Shown here piece by piece: positions 62,187 to 64,000 of a DNA stretch of 64,000 bases. Both the position numbers and the translations under genes were made by a program. Each line of letters opens with the position of its first letter. Position 1 is the first letter of the stretch. Source of the DNA: Burkholderiales bacterium RIFCSPHIGHO2_01_FULL_63_240 (GTDB lineage Bacteria > Pseudomonadota > Gammaproteobacteria > Burkholderiales > Burkholderiaceae_C); NCBI GenBank assembly GCA_001770725.1, contig MERU01000002.1:1-64000 (forward strand). Direction: 5' to 3'. The notes beneath the pieces are model-generated. The model had not been told where the DNA came from and searched no databases. It saw nothing but the letters and a program-made list of their open reading frames with translations.

Positions 62187-64000
62187 TCATTGGGCTTTGA
62201 CGGCCTTGACGGCCTCGACCGCATCCAGGATGGCCTCGGCCGTGGCCGGCGCGCGCAGCGGCGGTTGCACCTGGTGCTGGCCCACCGCCGACACCGCGTC
62301 GCGGATGGCGAAGAACACCGAGAAGGGCAGCAGCAGCGGCGGCTCGCCCACGGCCTTGGAGCGGTAGATGCTGTCTTCGACGTTCTGGTTGTCGAACAGC
62401 TTGACGCGGAAGTCGGCCGGGCAGTCGCTGGCGGTGGGGATCTTGTAGGTGGACGGCGCGTGCGTCAGCAGCTTGCCGCTTTGCGGGTGCCACACCAGCT
62501 CTTCGGTGGTCAGCCAGCCCATGCCCTGGATGAAGGCGCCTTCGACCTGGCCGATGTCCAGCGCCGGGTTGATGGACTGGCCCACGTCGTGCAGCACGTC
62601 GGCGCGCAGCAGCTTGAACTCGCCGGTGAGCGTGTCCACCAGCACCTCGCTGACGGCGGCGCCATAGGCGAAGTAGTAGAAGGGGCGGCCTTGCATGGCG
62701 TCGCGGTCCCAGTGCAGCTTGGGCGTGGCGTAAAAGCCGTCGGACCACAGCTGCACGCGGGCCATGTAGGCGCTCATGGTCACGTCTTCAAAAGGCAGCA
62801 CCTGCTCGCCCACGTGCACCTGGCTGTCGGCAAAGCGGATGGCGTCCACGCTGACGCCGTGTTTGGCGGCCAGGTGGGCCACCAGGCGCGCTTTGATCTG
62901 CTGCGCGGCGTCGGCGGCGGCCTTGCCGTTGAGGTCAGAGCCGGTGGACGCGGCCGTGGCCGAGGTGTTGGCCACCTTGGTCGTGTCGGTGGCCGTGACG
63001 CGCACGCGATCGGGCGTCAGGCCCAGGGTGTGCGCCACCATCTGCGCCACCTTGGTGTTCAGGCCCTGGCCCATCTCGGTGCCGCCGTGGTTCACCAGCA
63101 CGCTGCCGTCGGTGTACACATGCACCAGCGCGCCGGCCTGGTTCAGGTGCACCACGTTGAAGGAGATGCCGAACTTCAGCGGCGTCAGCGCCAGGCCCTT
63201 CTTGAGCACGGGGCTGCTGGCGTTGAAGGCGTTGATGGCGTCGCGGCGGGCGCGATAGTCGCTGGTGGTGGCCAGCTCGCCGATCAGCGCGGGCAGCACG
63301 TTGTCTTCGACCTGCTGGCCGTAGGGCGTGACGTCGTTGTGGCCGATGCCGTAGAGGTTGGCCAGGCGCACGTCGAGCGCGTCGCGGCCCAGGCTGCGGG
63401 CGATGTCGTCGAGGATGGACTCGACCGCGAAGGCGCCTTGCGGCCCACCGAAGCCGCGAAAGGCCGTGTTGCTTTGCGTGTTGGTGCGCGCGCAGAAGCC
63501 GTCGATGGCGACGTTGGGCAGCCAGTAGGCGTTGTCGAAGTGGCACAGGGCGCGCGCCATCACCGGGGCAGACAGGTCGGCCGAGAAGCCGCAGCGCGAC
63601 ACCATCTCGACCTGCGCACCCAGGATGCGGCCTTCGTCGTCATGACCGATGGACCAGTCGTGCGTGAAGCAGTGGCGCCGGCCCGTGACCATGAAGTCGT
63701 CGTCGCGGTCGGGGCGCAGCTTGACGGGCTTGCGCAGCTTGGCCGCAGCGATGGCCGCGATGCAGGCGAACACGGCCGACTGCGACTCCTTGCCTCCGAA
63801 GCCCCCGCCCATGCGGCGGCAGGTGACCTGCACCTGGTGGGCGTGCAGGTGCAACGCGTGGGCCACGGCGTGCTGCATCTCGGACGGGTGCTGCGTGGAG
63901 CAGTGCACCAGCATGCCGCCTTCCTGCGGGATGGCATAGGAGATTTGGCCTTCGAGGTAGAACTGCTCTTGCCCGCCCAGCTGGATGTGGCCTTGCAGCT
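62187..64000 (-). CDS. xdhB: Xanthine dehydrogenase molybdopterin-binding subunit (5' end outside window)
   Basis: Partial: the reading frame stays open to the window edge, so the N terminus is missing; 604 codons are present. It shows GGQEQFYLEGQISYAIP, MGGGFGGKESQ (molybdopterin contact), FRGFGGPQGAFAVESILDDIA, GTEMGQGLNTKVAQM, and KAVGEPPLLLPFSVFFAIRDAV with the catalytic Glu. This is the large subunit of XdhAB, which oxidises hypoxanthine and xanthine to urate. xdhA should lie just beyond base 64000. Confidence 0.95.
   Translation of the reverse strand, partial: LQGHIQLGGQEQFYLEGQISYAIPQEGGMLVHCSTQHPSEMQHAVAHALHLHAHQVQVTCRRMGGGFGGKESQSAVFACIAAIAAAKLRKPVKLRPDRDDDFMVTGRRHCFTHDWSIGHDDEGRILGAQVEMVSRCGFSADLSAPVMARALCHFDNAYWLPNVAIDGFCARTNTQSNTAFRGFGGPQGAFAVESILDDIARSLGRDALDVRLANLYGIGHNDVTPYGQQVEDNVLPALIGELATTSDYRARRDAINAFNASSPVLKKGLALTPLKFGISFNVVHLNQAGALVHVYTDGSVLVNHGGTEMGQGLNTKVAQMVAHTLGLTPDRVRVTATDTTKVANTSATAASTGSDLNGKAAADAAQQIKARLVAHLAAKHGVSVDAIRFADSQVHVGEQVLPFEDVTMSAYMARVQLWSDGFYATPKLHWDRDAMQGRPFYYFAYGAAVSEVLVDTLTGEFKLLRADVLHDVGQSINPALDIGQVEGAFIQGMGWLTTEELVWHPQSGKLLTHAPSTYKIPTASDCPADFRVKLFDNQNVEDSIYRSKAVGEPPLLLPFSVFFAIRDAVSAVGQHQVQPPLRAPATAEAILDAVEAVKAVKAQ

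Overview
The window reads as chromosomal DNA of a GC-rich betaproteobacterium of the order Burkholderiales, probably from the Comamonadaceae/Sphaerotilaceae side. The clues are the earP-efp pair with Arg at EF-P position 32, the fused UraD-allantoate amidohydrolase with PuuD and PuuE, the etfBA plus acyl-CoA dehydrogenase block, and the uniform high-GC codon usage. Genes are densely packed. I see no phage, integrase, transposase or CRISPR array. One short AT-rich insert (about 57842-59886) stands out sharply.

Layout. 276-8267 (-) is one giant gene for a roughly 2,660-residue protein made of about 300 strict octapeptide repeats with a C-terminal calcium-binding region. 8421-18518 holds murI, etfBA with an acyl-CoA dehydrogenase, a nitronate monooxygenase, a LuxR-type regulator with a hybrid histidine kinase, a lone ureD and a MOSC protein. 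18605-23680 holds a DUF1415 protein, a NitT/TauT-type ABC importer, psd and a haem sensor-like protein. 23643-33010 is housekeeping: an RluA-type pseudouridine synthase, efp-earP, uvrC, a TonB-C-like lipoprotein, pgsA, an HU-like protein, tRNA-Val, ppiD and tRNA-His. 33106-34659 is a chemoreceptor behind a good sigma-28-type promoter.

34669-44132 is a urate/allantoin catabolic locus. A GntR repressor gene leads a leftward operon (puuE, uraD-allC fusion, M20 peptidase, quinone reductase-like, 2OG oxygenase) and faces a rightward uraH-puuD-serine hydrolase unit across a TGTATACA palindrome. The upstream purine steps (xdhB, xdhC, 8-oxoguanine/guanine deaminase) sit at the right end, 59887-64000. 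Together the two loci can take guanine and xanthine through urate, HIU, OHCU and allantoin to allantoate and beyond.

44133-46405 is an Lrp-type regulator divergent from a stand-alone leuA, with a perfect TTGGCA-N6-TGCCAA operator. 46489-49993 is a translationally coupled operon of a ThDP enzyme and two divergent citrate synthase-like proteins that seem to have lost most catalytic residues; I do not recognise a described pathway. 50260-53591 pairs a periplasmic ABC-type binding protein with a TonB-dependent receptor. 53623-57200 holds three SDR oxidoreductases and a LysR regulator.

The AT-rich insert carries a translationally coupled pair: a polymerase-beta-fold nucleotidyltransferase and a 2H phosphoesterase, with their own promoter. 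It directly abuts a 5'-truncated PNPOx-like gene and a cluster of palindromes. This cassette, the giant octad protein and the ThDP/pseudo-citrate-synthase operon are the three best candidates for undescribed biology.
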